Positions 42,193-51,677 of a DNA stretch of 64,000 bases are shown here, one piece after another. The position numbers and the translations under genes were made by a program. The notes beneath the pieces are model-generated. The model was given only the letters and a program-made list of their open reading frames with translations, searched no databases and was not told where the DNA came from. Each line of letters opens with the position of its first letter. The stretch's first letter is position 1. Origin of the DNA: Longispora albida DSM 44784 (GTDB lineage Bacteria; Actinomycetota; Actinomycetes; Mycobacteriales; Micromonosporaceae); the NCBI RefSeq assembly GCF_000379825.1, contig NZ_KB903814.1, positions 818,322 to 882,321 on the forward strand, in the 5' to 3' direction.

Positions 42193-43527
42193 ATGAAGCG
42201 TCTCATCCGGACAGTCCTCGCCGTGGTGCTCGCGGTCGTCATGCTTCCCGGTACGGCGGTGGCTGGAGGGGGTGACGTGGTTGTCCGGGCGGGTGACCGG
42301 TTCCTGATCGCCGACCGGATGGGGCGGGCGATGAACCTGCGGGGGTTCAACGTCGGCGACAAGTACGAGTGGGACACGCTCGGGGCAGCTGACTTCCGGG
42401 CGATGCGCGCGCAGGGGTTCACGTTCGCCCGGCTGCTGATCCGGTGGGACGCGATCGAGCCGGCGCGCGGGACGTACGACCGGGCGTACCTGGCGCGGAT
42501 CAGCCGGGTGCTCGACGCGGCGCACCAGGGCGGCGTGCTCGTCATGCTCGACATGCACCAGGACATCTTCGGGCCGTACTTCAACGGTCACCGCGGCATC
42601 CCGGCCTGGGCGACCCGGACCGACGGGCTGCCGTACGAGCCGCAGCCCAACTGGTTCGACGAGTACTTCCAGCCGGGCGTCATGCGCGCCTTCGAGCACC
42701 TCTACACCGACCCGGATCTCCAGGAGGCGCAGGTCGCGGCGTGGCTCCAGGTGGTCAGGCGGGTACACGGGCATCCGGCTGTCCTCGGCTACGACCTGCT
42801 CAACGAACCGTTCGGCGAGATCGCGCCCGGCGAGGACCTGGTCACGGCCTCCGCGCGGATCGAGCAGACCCGCCTGACGCCCATGTACCGGCGCCTGACG
42901 GCCGCCATCCGCACCGTCGACCGCCACAACTGGGTGTTCGTGGAGCCGACTGTGCTCGTCGGGCTGGGCGTGCCGACCCGGCTCGGGGCGATCGGTGACA
43001 CGAGGGTCGGGTACGCGCCGCACTTCTACGACACCGGCATGGAGGACGGGCGCGACTACGACCCGGATGGTGGCTTCGTCCCGGCGTACGAGCAGGCGAT
43101 CACGGCCTACCCCCTGGCGAACCGGATGCCTCTCCTGGTCGGCGAGTGGGGCATGCCGAATCCCGCACTACCCAACGCGGGCCGGTTCGTCGAGGACGCT
43201 ACCTCGGCCATGAGCCGGTTCTCGGGCGGCTGGTCCATGTACTACTGGTGCAAGGGCGGCGGCTACTGCGTGCGGGACGGCTCGGGCGGCCTCCGGCCGG
43301 TGATCAGCAAGATCCGTCAGCCGTACGCGCAGCGGATCGCGGGCACTCCCGAGCAGGAGACGTTCGACTACCGCTCGGAAACGTACACCCTTGTGGTCAA
43401 AGCGCGTCCCGGCAGTCACGGGCCGACCGAGCTTTTCGTGCCACGCGGCTGGCGGGTCTTCCACAACGGACGGCCTGCCGGGACGATGGTGTGGGGATCG
43501 GGCACCATCACCGTCCGGCGGGCGTGA
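42193..43527 (+). CDS. Secreted GH5 glycoside hydrolase, endoglycoceramidase-like
   Basis: The 444-residue protein has a Sec signal peptide (MKRLIRTVLAVVLAVVMLPG...AVAGG). The (beta/alpha)8 GH5 domain shows NLRGFNVGDKYEW, VMLDMHQDIFGPYFNGH, the acid/base Glu205 in YDLLNEPFG, and the nucleophile Glu318 in LLVGEWGMP. MDMHQD-type and N-terminal features match endoglycoceramidase/endogalactosylceramidase relatives. The C-terminal ~80 residues form a small beta-sandwich (SYTLVVKARPGSHGP-like) as in those enzymes. It should cleave the glycan from a glycolipid or a related beta-glycoside outside the cell. It is followed 10 bp downstream by a CPBP protease gene, suggesting an operon. Confidence 0.9.
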   Translation: MKRLIRTVLAVVLAVVMLPGTAVAGGGDVVVRAGDRFLIADRMGRAMNLRGFNVGDKYEWDTLGAADFRAMRAQGFTFARLLIRWDAIEPARGTYDRAYLARISRVLDAAHQGGVLVMLDMHQDIFGPYFNGHRGIPAWATRTDGLPYEPQPNWFDEYFQPGVMRAFEHLYTDPDLQEAQVAAWLQVVRRVHGHPAVLGYDLLNEPFGEIAPGEDLVTASARIEQTRLTPMYRRLTAAIRTVDRHNWVFVEPTVLVGLGVPTRLGAIGDTRVGYAPHFYDTGMEDGRDYDPDGGFVPAYEQAITAYPLANRMPLLVGEWGMPNPALPNAGRFVEDATSAMSRFSGGWSMYYWCKGGGYCVRDGSGGLRPVISKIRQPYAQRIAGTPEQETFDYRSETYTLVVKARPGSHGPTELFVPRGWRVFHNGRPAGTMVWGSGTITVRRA

Positions 43528-43537
43528 AGGATCGAAG

Positions 43538-44281
43538 ATGCTGAGACTGCTGCGCTTCCTCGCACTGCTCGTGCCTGGCGTCGTTCTGGCGCTCATGGCT
43601 GGCGGGCACTCGCTCTTCTTCCTGCTGGCAGTCCTGGCAGCCACGGGTGTGAGCATGTGGCTCGACGGCACCAGGCCGTCGTTCCGCTGGGCGCAGCTGG
43701 GCATCGGATTCGGCGCGGGCGCGCTGCTCTTCTCGCTGATCGCCGTGGTCCAGGCCTGGGCGGTCGGCGCGGCGTTCCAGTTCCGGCTCATTCCCGCAGC
43801 CCTGGCCGGCGGCCTGGTCATGATGCTGCTGTCGGTCCTGTTCGAAGAGCTTCTTTTTCGCGGGTACCTCTTCGACAGGCTCCACACCCTCGGCGGCGCG
43901 CCGCTGGCACTCGGCGTGACGAGCCTGCTGTTCGGCGCGTACCACCTCATCGGCCGTCCGTACTGGGCGATGGGCGCGGTGTTCGTCTTCGTGCTGCCGG
44001 CGCTCGGCGGCCTGTTGTTCGGGTACGCGCGGCTGAGCAGCGGGAGCCTCGCCCTGCCGATCGGCCTGCACTGGGGCGGCAACTGGGCGACGGCCAGCCT
44101 GTTCGGCTGGGGTACCGGCGGCTCAGCACTGTGGACGGCCGAGATCACCCCGGCCCAGGCCCACGCGCTGACAGCCCCCGACCTGCTGCCCCACCTGCCG
44201 TACCTGACCGCGCTGGCCGTCATGGCCGTGCTGGTCAGGTTCCGGTTCTCCGCTCAGCGGTACGCCTGGGAGAAGTCGTAG
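43538..44281 (+). CDS. CPBP intramembrane glutamic protease
   Basis: The 247-residue membrane protein has about seven helices. The CAAX/Abi signature is complete: [15 protein letters not shown] (EExxxR), LLFGAYHL (FxxxH) and IGLHWGGNW (HxxxN). These proteases cleave within membranes; bacterial roles include bacteriocin self-immunity and signalling. ATG 43538 has GAAGGA 6 nt upstream and follows the GH5 stop by 10 bp, so the two are co-transcribed. Its 3' end overlaps the convergent mraY-like gene by 28 bp. Confidence 0.9.
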   Translation: MLRLLRFLALLVPGVVLALMAGGHSLFFLLAVLAATGVSMWLDGTRPSFRWAQLGIGFGAGALLFSLIAVVQAWAVGAAFQFRLIPAALAGGLVMMLLSVLFEELLFRGYLFDRLHTLGGAPLALGVTSLLFGAYHLIGRPYWAMGAVFVFVLPALGGLLFGYARLSSGSLALPIGLHWGGNWATASLFGWGTGGSALWTAEITPAQAHALTAPDLLPHLPYLTALAVMAVLVRFRFSAQRYAWEKS

Positions 44282-45366
44282 TAGAAGATCCCGAGCGCTG
44301 CCAGCACCCCGATCGCGGCGACGATCCAGAACCTGACCACGATGTTGACCTCGCTCCAGCCCTTCTTCTCGAAGTGGTGGTGCAGCGGGGAGATCAGGAA
44401 GATCCGCCGGCCGAAGCCACGGAGCGAGATGATCTGGAGGACGACGGACATCATGATGATGACGAACAGCGCTCCCAGGATCGGGGTCAGCAGCACCGTC
44501 TTCGTCGCGATGGCCATCCCGCCGAGCAGGCCGCCGAGGCCGAGTGCCCCGGTGTCGCCCATGATGATCCGGCCCGGTGACGTGTTCCACCACAGGAATC
44601 CGAGCAGCGCCCCGGCGGCGGCCGCAGCGATCAGCGCGATCTCCAGCGGGTCGCGGGTCGTGTAGCAGTAGTCCCCTGCCCGGCTCGCCGGGTACTCCGG
44701 GCACCAGTGCCGGTACTGCCAGAAGCCGATCAGGCTGTACGCGAGGAGCACCAGCGCCGTGGCGCCCGTGGCCAGGCCGTCGAGCCCGTCGGCGAGGTTC
44801 ACCGCGTTGCTCATCGACATGATGACGAACACGAAGACGGCGATCGAGAGCGCCGTGCCGATCTTCAGCCAGCCGATGTCGCGGACCAGGGACAGGTACT
44901 CGCTGCCGACGGTCAGCGCGTGCCCGTTGATGGTGCGCGGGAAGCCGAGCGCGACCCAGCCGAGCACGACGCCGGCGCTGATCTGCCCGATCAGCTTGCC
45001 CCGCTTGCTCAGGCCGCGCGGGTCGCGCTTGCGTACCTTGATCCAGTCGTCGAGGAACCCGACGGCCCCGCACCAGACCAGCAGGCCCAGCAGGACGACG
45101 CCGGTGACGGTGATCCCGGCCGGGCGGGCAGCGCGGTCCGGCATGCCGGCCAGGACGAGGTGACCGGCCGCGTAGGCGATCAGCGTCGCCGCGATGAAGA
45201 TCAGGCCGCCCATCGTGGGCATGCCCCGCTTCTCGGTGTGGGTGACCGTGCCCAGGTCCCGGATCGGCTGGCCGGCCTTGAGCGCCCGTAAGGCGCGGGC
45301 TGCGACCGGTGTGACCAGCAACGACAGGACAAAGGCCACAAAGGCGGCGGCGACGACAGCCCGCAC
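44254..45366 (-). CDS. mraY: Phospho-MurNAc-pentapeptide transferase (MraY) outside a dcw cluster
   Basis: The 370-residue protein has about ten membrane helices and the invariant MraY motifs: [40 protein letters not shown] and [15 protein letters not shown]. It transfers phospho-MurNAc-pentapeptide from UDP to undecaprenyl phosphate to make lipid I. Normally mraY sits between murF and murD in the division/cell-wall cluster; none of those genes is here. It is therefore either a relocated single copy or an extra, perhaps resistance-related, copy. The GTG at 45366 has GGAG about 8 nt upstream. A stable hairpin lies in its 5' leader. Confidence 0.95.
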   Translation of the reverse strand: MRAVVAAAFVAFVLSLLVTPVAARALRALKAGQPIRDLGTVTHTEKRGMPTMGGLIFIAATLIAYAAGHLVLAGMPDRAARPAGITVTGVVLLGLLVWCGAVGFLDDWIKVRKRDPRGLSKRGKLIGQISAGVVLGWVALGFPRTINGHALTVGSEYLSLVRDIGWLKIGTALSIAVFVFVIMSMSNAVNLADGLDGLATGATALVLLAYSLIGFWQYRHWCPEYPASRAGDYCYTTRDPLEIALIAAAAAGALLGFLWWNTSPGRIIMGDTGALGLGGLLGGMAIATKTVLLTPILGALFVIIMMSVVLQIISLRGFGRRIFLISPLHHHFEKKGWSEVNIVVRFWIVAAIGVLAALGIFYYDFSQAYR

Positions 45367-45390
45367 AGGCGGAACTCCTATTCAGCAGAG

Positions 45391-45421
45391 GTACCCCGGC
45401 ACCCCCGTAGTGCCGGGGTAC
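45391..45421. promoter_or_regulatory. Perfect hairpin in the mraY leader
   Basis: GTACCCCGGCA (45391-45401) and TGCCGGGGTAC (45411-45421) form a perfect 11-bp stem with a 9-nt loop, 25 bp upstream of the mraY start and about 80 bp from the divergent ArsR-type gene. It could be an operator or a transcript structure. Confidence 0.55.
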
Positions 45422-45501
45422 GACCACCTCCCAGCCAACCGGGATTCCGGCCGGAGCCGGCATTGTTTTAGGCTCACGCGAATCCTGGCTACGGAGGTGA
45501 G

Positions 45502-46491
45502 ATGGCACAGGTACGGTTCGAGATCGGCGACCTCGCCGAGATCCGGTTCTGCGTGTCCCCCGTCCGGGAGACCGTGACGAGCCTGTGGGCGCTGGCCGAT
45601 CCGGCCCGGCACGCCTGCCACCTGCCGTGGGTGAGGTCCGCCCGTACCCTGGCGGGCCTCGGCGCGCACCGCGAGCTGCTGGAGGCCTTCGCCCGTCCCC
45701 GCGCCCACCTGCCGGCCTTCCTGACCCCGGCGCCCGGCGACCCGCTCGTGGAGATCGGCGAGGAACTGGCCGCGATCCGCGCCACCCCGCCGGAGATCGT
45801 GGCACTCGACATCCTCGCCACCGACCGGCCAGCGGTGCCGTCGCACCCGCTCGCCCGTACCGTGGCCGCCGACCCCGTCACCTGGCTGCCCCGGATCGCC
45901 GACGCCGTCGCCGCCTGGTGGGACGCCGCGATCCTGCCGTACTGGCCCCGGATGCGCGCCCTGCTCGAAGCCGACATCGCCTACCGGTCCCGCCAGTTCG
46001 CCGAGGGCGGGCCCCGGCTGCTGTTCGACTCCCTGCACCCCAGCACGACCTGGGCCGGGGACCGGCTGCTGATCGCCGACGCGTCCGATGTGGACATCGC
46101 CGTCGCCGGGGCTGGCCTCACCCTGCTGCCGAGCCTGTTCCTCGACCACCGGGTACTCCTGACCGAGTCGGAATGGCACTCGCCGTCCGCGATCTACCCG
46201 GCCAGGGCCGTCGGCACCCTCTGGGAGGCAGCTCCCGCCCACGCCCACGGCTCGCCTCGGGCGCTCGCCCGGCTCCTCGGCGCGAACCGGGCCCGGCTGC
46301 TCGGCCTCACCGCCACCCCGGCCACCACGACCGCGCTCGCCGCCCGGACCGGCCTGACCCCGGGCAGCGTGTCCCAGCACCTCGCCGTGCTGCACGGGGC
46401 GGGGCTGGTGACCAGGTCCCGGCACGGCCGGGAGGTGCACTACACCCGGTCACGGCTGGGCGAGGAGGTCACCCGGGAGTGCGCGGGCTGA
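45502..46491 (+). CDS. DUF5937 / ArsR-type transcriptional regulator
   Basis: The 329-residue protein has an N-terminal DUF5937 region (VRFEIGDLAEIRFCVSPVRE, SLWALADPARHACHLPWVR) and a C-terminal winged helix: LGLTATPATTTALAARTGLT, GSVSQHLAVLHGAGLVTRSR, HGREVHYTRS. This fusion is widespread in actinobacteria and acts as a transcriptional regulator of unknown effector. The start ATG 45502 has GGAGG upstream. It is divergent from mraY, with the hairpin at 45391-45421 between them, so regulation of mraY is a possibility. Confidence 0.88.
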   Translation: MAQVRFEIGDLAEIRFCVSPVRETVTSLWALADPARHACHLPWVRSARTLAGLGAHRELLEAFARPRAHLPAFLTPAPGDPLVEIGEELAAIRATPPEIVALDILATDRPAVPSHPLARTVAADPVTWLPRIADAVAAWWDAAILPYWPRMRALLEADIAYRSRQFAEGGPRLLFDSLHPSTTWAGDRLLIADASDVDIAVAGAGLTLLPSLFLDHRVLLTESEWHSPSAIYPARAVGTLWEAAPAHAHGSPRALARLLGANRARLLGLTATPATTTALAARTGLTPGSVSQHLAVLHGAGLVTRSRHGREVHYTRSRLGEEVTRECAG

Positions 46492-46810
46492 CCGCTTCAC
46501 CACGAGCAGGGACGTGGCCCGGGAGCCCCTGTGGCGTGCTCGCCACCCCTTCGGCTCCCGGGCCACGCCCGGCTTCGTGTGTTACCCGGCCCGGTTCGCC
46601 AGCCCCCGATCAACTGCTGGCGAACCCTGGCCCTGTCCTGGTAGTGGTAGCCGAGGGTCTCGCCGAACACGTCGCCGACGCTGCGCTGCGCCGTCGCCGT
46701 CTCGGCCGCCGCCCAGGATGGAGAGGACGATAGGTGGCCGGTCCCGGCCCGGCGGCGCTCCCGGACAGGCCCGGACACCCCCGGACAGCCGGAGTGGGAA
46801 CTGCCGGAAG
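46492..46810. other. 319-bp intergenic region between ArsR-type and FUSC genes
   Basis: No supported gene. It contains the long inverted repeat at 46513-46567. The remaining bases to 46810 are GC-rich without a start preceded by a ribosome site or a recognisable protein pattern on either strand. Confidence 0.5.
46513..46567. terminator. 15-bp inverted repeat, probable bidirectional terminator
   Basis: CGTGGCCCGGGAGCC (46513-46527) pairs perfectly with 46553-46567. Inside the loop GTGGCG (46531-46536) pairs with CGCCAC (46541-46546). It sits between the 3' ends of two convergent genes. There is no T-run. Confidence 0.6.
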
Positions 46811-48715
46811 CTAGCCGCGCTGTTCCGGGCCGGCCACGACGAGCCGGGCTGTCCTGACCTGCTCGACGACATCAGCCAGCGCGTCGTCGGGATCGTCCAC
46901 TTCGGGCAGTGGCAGGTTCGCTGGCCGGTGGTGGAGCACGACGGAGGCCGCCAGGTCGTTGAGCACGGCGGACAACTGGGCAACCTCGGTCTCCCCGGCC
47001 CCGCCGTGCACGGCGCTCGCTGTGATCGCGTCGGTCACGTTCTCCAGCGCGACGACAGCCGGCCACCACGCCGAGGCCCGGGTACTGGCCGGCGGCGGCT
47101 CGGCGAGCGCCTGCTCCACGGCGGCCCTGGCGTCGGCGAGGCCCCGGTACGCCTGGCGGCGCAGCCGGACCCGCTCGGCCTGGTCGCCGTCGCGGAGTGC
47201 CCCGTCGAGGTACGCGGCCACGCCACGCACGGCGGCGGCGAAGCGCGGGCCGACCCGGGCGTTCCACGTCTCCGGCCACAGCAGGTACCCGGCGACCAGG
47301 ACGATCAGGCACCCGGCCAGCGTGTCGGCGATCCGGGTACCGAGCAGCCCCGCGCCCTGGTCTGTGCTCAGGTCGATCAGGAACAGGAAGCAGGGCGTGG
47401 CGGCGACGGTCGCCATCCCGTAGCCGCGGACCCGGCTGACCGGTACCAGGATCATCGACCCGATCACCACCGGCACCATCGGCCAGCCGGAGGGCGCGGC
47501 GGCGAGGATGAGGCCGGCGATGGCCACGCCGATCAGGGTGCCAGCGCTGCGCTGGATGGCCCGGGCGAACACCGAGCCCAGGTCCGGCTTGAGGACGAAC
47601 GCGACGGTGGTCGGCAGCCAGTACGACCGTTCCTCGTGCATCATGCCCGCGACCACGAGCGCGATGCCCATGCACAGCGCGAGCCGCGTGCCGAACAGCA
47701 GCGCCGGCGGCTGCACCATCCGGCGCAGCGTGGCCGCCACCCGGCCGGGCCGGGCCGCGCCGGGCGTGCCGTGCCGGGTCAGGTGCGCCGGGCCGGGATC
47801 GGCGACCTCGGCCAGCGCGGCGCGCAGCGATCGCAGCCCGGGTGTGTCGCCGGGCAGCTTCGGCGGGATGACCGGCTGGCGGCCTTCCCGGATCGCGTCG
47901 GACACCTCGAAGACGGCGACGACCACCCGGTCGGGTACCGGCTTGCCCTCCCACAGCAGCGCCTGCGCCGACTCGCCGAGCAGCGTGCCGGCGTTGAGGA
48001 GTTCGAGCAGGTGGCGTTCCTCGTCGGACCGCGCTCCGGTACGCAGCCGGTAGCCGAGGAGGCTGTCGTAGGCGTTGTTGAACGCGGCCGTGGTGGTCCG
48101 GCGCGCCTCGATCGCCGAGTCCGTGCCGATCACGGCGAGCTGGTGCACGAGCGCCTCGAAGGCTCCGGCGACCGCTGCCCGTTCCGCCGACTGGCCGCTG
48201 AACGGCCACACCACGAGCGTGAGGAGCAGGAGCAGGGCTGCGCCTGCCAGGTACGTGATGGCCCAGTGCGGGCCGGCCAGCGGCATCGCGTACCCGAGCA
48301 CCGACGTGACCGTGAACTGGAGACCGGCCGAGGACGTGACCGGACCGGCCACACTGGTCACTCCGCTGACGAAGATCAGCGCGACGAGGACGCCGAGCGC
48401 GTACCGTTCGCCGCGCAGCTCGTAACCGATCATCATCCCGGCGGCGCCCGCCAGGGCTGGGATGCCGATGCGCAGGAGCCTGGCCCGGTACACCTCCGAT
48501 CTGTCGTTGGCCGAGGCGAGCAGCACCGCGAGAGCGGCAGGCATGACCTCGGCCAGATGGCCTGCCAGCAGCCCGGCGGTGAGCAGGATCGTGGCAGCGA
48601 GGCCGATCCGGATCGCCGGGCCCCACGGGATCGGGGCGGTGGAGGGCTGGAGGGCCAGCACGAGCCAGTCAGGGGCATACCTGTCCGGCCGCCACCACTG
48701 CCGCCCAGAAGCCAT
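46811..48715 (-). CDS. FUSC family membrane transporter
   Basis: The 634-residue protein has two blocks of about six membrane helices (residues ~30-180 and ~345-490), each followed by a soluble helical domain. This is the FUSC/aromatic acid exporter (AaeB-like) layout. Telling segments are ILLTAGLLAGHLAEVMPAAL, FVLKPDLGSVFARAIQRSAG and TLIGVAIAGLILAAAP; the F.KPD.G...R..QR..GT motif defines the second block. It probably exports aromatic acids or similar compounds. The start at 48715 is chosen from where similarity-like sequence begins; upstream ATG 48778 is less likely. It runs divergently from the antiporter gene. Confidence 0.85.
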   Translation of the reverse strand: MASGRQWWRPDRYAPDWLVLALQPSTAPIPWGPAIRIGLAATILLTAGLLAGHLAEVMPAALAVLLASANDRSEVYRARLLRIGIPALAGAAGMMIGYELRGERYALGVLVALIFVSGVTSVAGPVTSSAGLQFTVTSVLGYAMPLAGPHWAITYLAGAALLLLLTLVVWPFSGQSAERAAVAGAFEALVHQLAVIGTDSAIEARRTTTAAFNNAYDSLLGYRLRTGARSDEERHLLELLNAGTLLGESAQALLWEGKPVPDRVVVAVFEVSDAIREGRQPVIPPKLPGDTPGLRSLRAALAEVADPGPAHLTRHGTPGAARPGRVAATLRRMVQPPALLFGTRLALCMGIALVVAGMMHEERSYWLPTTVAFVLKPDLGSVFARAIQRSAGTLIGVAIAGLILAAAPSGWPMVPVVIGSMILVPVSRVRGYGMATVAATPCFLFLIDLSTDQGAGLLGTRIADTLAGCLIVLVAGYLLWPETWNARVGPRFAAAVRGVAAYLDGALRDGDQAERVRLRRQAYRGLADARAAVEQALAEPPPASTRASAWWPAVVALENVTDAITASAVHGGAGETEVAQLSAVLNDLAASVVLHHRPANLPLPEVDDPDDALADVVEQVRTARLVVAGPEQRG

Positions 48716-48838
48716 CCTCGGATTATCGCCAGCTGACGCGGGACGGGTCCGGTGATCCGCATGACATGCCCCGGTCACCGCAATGTGAAAGGATCACACC
48801 ACCGTCACGGGGAGTCAGGTTCTGCTGGAAGGAGCAGT

Positions 48839-50323
48839 GTGGATCACGCGCGCCTCTACCTTCCACTGCTCATCGGCGGGCTGGCCATCGTGGCCAGTGT
48901 GGGAGCCGCCCGGCTGGCCAGCAGGGCGGGCCTTCCCGTCCTGCTCGCCTATCTGGGCGTGGGGCTGATCCTCGGCGAGGACGTCCTCGGCGTCGACTTC
49001 GGCGACGAGCGCCTGGCCCACGACCTCGGCAACGCCGCGCTGGCGATCATCCTGGTCGAGGGTGGCCTGGCGACGCGCTGGCGATCACTACGGCCCGTGA
49101 TCGCTCCCGCGATGCTGCTGGCCACGATCGGCGTGGTGGTCAGCGTGGGCGTGACGGCCGCCGGCGCTGTCCTCCTCATCGGTACCGACTGGCGCCTCGC
49201 GCTCCTGCTCGGCGCGATCGTGGCGTCGACGGACGCCGCAGCTGTCTTCTCCGTACTGCGCAGCCTGCCGCTCCCCGGCCGGCTGGCCGGCCTGCTGGAA
49301 GCCGAGTCCGGGTTCAACGACGCGCCGACCGTGATCCTGGTGTCGGTGCTCAGCATCGGCACCCTGCACTGGACCACCCCGCTGGAGGTCATCTACCAGC
49401 TCGCCATCGGCGCGGCGATCGGCCTGTTCACGGGCGGGGCCGGGGCCTGGGTGCTCCGCCGCATCTCGCTCCCGTCCTCCGGCCTGTACCCGATCGCCGC
49501 CTTCGGGGCCGGCATCGTCGCGTTCGGGGCCGCCGGGTTCGCGCACGGCAGCGGCTTCCTCGCCGCGTACCTGGCCGGCATCCTCCTCGGCAACTCCAGC
49601 CTGCCGCACCGCCGCGCCGTGCAGTCCTTCGCCGAAGGGCTGGGCTGGGTCGCGCAGATCGGGCTGTTCGTCATGCTCGGCCTGCTCGTGACCCCGCACG
49701 AGCTGCCGGCCGTGATCCTCCCGGCGCTGCTGGTCGGCGGGGTGCTGCTGCTCGCCGCCCGGCCGCTGTCCATCGCGGTCTCCCTGCTGCCCTGGCGGCT
49801 GCCGTGGCGGGAGCAGATCTTCCTGTCCTGGGCAGGCCTGCGCGGGGCGGTGCCGATCGTGCTGGCCACGATCCCGGTCGTCAACGGCGTACCGGGCAGC
49901 GAGCGCCTGTTCAACATCGTGTTCGTGCTGGTCGTGGCGTTCACCCTGATCCAGGGCCCGACGCTGCCCTGGCTGGCCCGCAGGCTCGGGCTGTCCTCAC
50001 CGGACCCGATCCAGGACATGCAGGTCGAGTCGGCCCCGCTCGACGCGCTCGCCGCCGATCTGCTGTACCTGTCCGTCACGCCCGGCTCCCGGCTGCACGG
50101 CTGCGAGGTGTACGAGCTGCGCCTGCCGGCACCGGCGGCCGTCACCCTCGTCGTCCGCGACGGCGACGCCTTCGTCCCGTCCCGCGACACCCGGCTCAGG
50201 CTCGGCGACGAGCTGCTCGTGGTGACCGGCGCGGCGAACCGCGAGGAGGTCGAGGCGCGGATCAGGTCCGTCGCGGAGTCGGGGGCGCTGGCCCGCTGGT
50301 ACGCCCGCAGACGCAAGTCCTGA
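48839..50323 (+). CDS. Potassium/proton antiporter, NhaP2/CvrA type (CPA1)
   Basis: The 494-residue protein has about twelve membrane helices followed by an RCK_C (TrkA-C) domain. The ion-binding region reads ESGFNDAPTVILVSVLSIG with the CPA1 ND motif. Other typical segments are LAYLGVGLILGEDVLGV, ASTDAAAVFSVLRS and SWAGLRGAVPIVLATIP. The C-terminal ADLLYLSVTPGSRLHGCEVY and GDELLVVTGAANREEVEARI form the RCK_C lobe. It exchanges K+ (or Na+) for H+ across the membrane. The GTG at 48839 has GGAAGGAG 5 nt upstream. Confidence 0.92.
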   Translation: MDHARLYLPLLIGGLAIVASVGAARLASRAGLPVLLAYLGVGLILGEDVLGVDFGDERLAHDLGNAALAIILVEGGLATRWRSLRPVIAPAMLLATIGVVVSVGVTAAGAVLLIGTDWRLALLLGAIVASTDAAAVFSVLRSLPLPGRLAGLLEAESGFNDAPTVILVSVLSIGTLHWTTPLEVIYQLAIGAAIGLFTGGAGAWVLRRISLPSSGLYPIAAFGAGIVAFGAAGFAHGSGFLAAYLAGILLGNSSLPHRRAVQSFAEGLGWVAQIGLFVMLGLLVTPHELPAVILPALLVGGVLLLAARPLSIAVSLLPWRLPWREQIFLSWAGLRGAVPIVLATIPVVNGVPGSERLFNIVFVLVVAFTLIQGPTLPWLARRLGLSSPDPIQDMQVESAPLDALAADLLYLSVTPGSRLHGCEVYELRLPAPAAVTLVVRDGDAFVPSRDTRLRLGDELLVVTGAANREEVEARIRSVAESGALARWYARRRKS

Positions 50324-50373
50324 ACTCCTGTCTCGCGATTGACTTGCAGTGGCCGTCCCGTCATCATCTCCCG

Positions 50374-51237
50374 ATGACGATCATGGATATAGATCTTCCT
50401 CTCGGCCGGCCGGGCCGCCTGCACCTGCCCGGCGACCGGCCGCCGCACACCGGGATCGTCGCGCTGCACCCCGCGTACCTCGGCGACCGCGAGCAGCCCA
50501 TCTTCGAGCACCTCGCCGGAACGCTCGCCCCGCTGGGGTATGCGGTGCTGACCTACGACCGGCGGGCCGGTGAGGGCATGGACGACGTGCCGTTTCCCGA
50601 CCAGGCCGCCGACGCGCTGGTGGCGCTGGAGTGGCTGGCCGCCGAGTACCAGATCGGGGTGGGGCTCTTCGGCTTCAGCCAGGGCACCTGGGCAGCGGCG
50701 ATCGCGGCCGGGGACAACGACCAGGTCGCCTTCCTCGGCCTGCTGGGCAACCCGGGCGTGAGCCCCGCCCGGCAGATGCGCTACTTCACCGACGAGTCAC
50801 TGCGCCGGGGCGGCTACTCCGAGGCGGACCGGGCTGAGCTGGCCACACTCCGCGCCACAGTGGAGGAACTGCTGCGCGGGGCGGGCGACCGGGACGAGGC
50901 GGCGAAGCTGCTGGCCGAGGCGGCCACCAAGCCGTGGTTCGCGCTGGCGTACCTGCCGCCGGAGTTGCCGGAGGAACTGCCCGCCTGGGCGGAAATGGAC
51001 TACGACCCGGCGCCGGGCTATGCCCGGATCAGCTGCCCTGTGACACTGTTCTACGGGGCTGACGAGGAGAACGTGCCGGTCGGGCCGAGCGTGGCGGCGT
51101 GGCGGTCCGCCGGGCACCCGGACCTGACCGTGGTCGAGCTGCCCGGGCTCGGGCACTGGCCGGGCGACTTCGAGGCGAAGACGCTGAGCCCGCTCTACAC
51201 CCAGGCGCTCATGGACTGGGCCGCCGGGCGCGAGTAG
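50374..51237 (+). CDS. Alpha/beta hydrolase, dienelactone hydrolase-like
   Basis: The 287-residue hydrolase contains the nucleophile elbow VGLFGFSQGTWAAAIAA, an acid in the later strand VTLFYGADEENVPVGPS, and the catalytic His in LPGLGHWPGDF. The N-terminal strand block (HTGIVALHPAYLGDR, GYAVLTYDRRAGEG) fits the dienelactone/acyl hydrolase group. The substrate is not predictable. ATG 50374 lies 50 bp after the antiporter stop on the same strand. The ribosome site is weak. Confidence 0.85.
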   Translation: MTIMDIDLPLGRPGRLHLPGDRPPHTGIVALHPAYLGDREQPIFEHLAGTLAPLGYAVLTYDRRAGEGMDDVPFPDQAADALVALEWLAAEYQIGVGLFGFSQGTWAAAIAAGDNDQVAFLGLLGNPGVSPARQMRYFTDESLRRGGYSEADRAELATLRATVEELLRGAGDRDEAAKLLAEAATKPWFALAYLPPELPEELPAWAEMDYDPAPGYARISCPVTLFYGADEENVPVGPSVAAWRSAGHPDLTVVELPGLGHWPGDFEAKTLSPLYTQALMDWAAGRE

Positions 51238-51285
51238 GGCCCGGCTGCGGGGCGACCACCACGGTCACCCCGCGCACCAGGGTCC

Positions 51286-51675
51286 TCAGGCCTCGGGGAG
51301 GACCTGGATCGTCTCGGTTTCCTCGCGGAGGGCCGTGCCGACCGTGCAGTGCCGGTCGTGGACCCGGTGGGCGACGCTCCGGAAGACCTCACCGTCGTCA
51401 CCCTCGGGGAGGACCACGTCGTAGGTGGCGGTGATCGGGCCGAGCTTGTTGGGCCGGATCTTCTCCGCCGACACGGTCACCGCCAGCTTGACCAGCCGGT
51501 GGCCGCGCTGGGCTGTCAGCGGCTCCACGGTGACGATCTCGCAGCCGCCCAGCGCGGCGAGCAGCAGCTCGACCGGCGTGAAGTCGGACTCGGGGCCGCC
51601 GATCGAGATCTGGCCGCCCCGGCCGTTGGTGGCGACGAAACCGTCCTCGGTGCGTTCAATGTTCACAATGGCCAT
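51286..51675 (-). CDS. OsmC family protein
   Basis: The 129-residue protein has the OsmC/Ohr fold: PESDFTPVELLLAALGGCEI holds the first redox Cys, and the second conserved position appears in HDRHCTVGTALRE. Such proteins reduce organic hydroperoxides or act as osmotically induced thiol peroxidases. TACCCT on the minus strand (51683-51688) lies 7 nt before ATG 51675, inside the last codons of the upstream EamA gene. It could therefore be transcribed alone or with EamA. Confidence 0.9.
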   Translation of the reverse strand: MAIVNIERTEDGFVATNGRGGQISIGGPESDFTPVELLLAALGGCEIVTVEPLTAQRGHRLVKLAVTVSAEKIRPNKLGPITATYDVVLPEGDDGEVFRSVAHRVHDRHCTVGTALREETETIQVLPEA

Positions 51676-51677
51676 GA

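Noticed and set aside
46497..46778. Open frame of 93 codons on the minus strand downstream of the ArsR-type gene
   Set aside because: It runs through the 15-bp inverted repeat at 46513-46567 and resembles no known protein.
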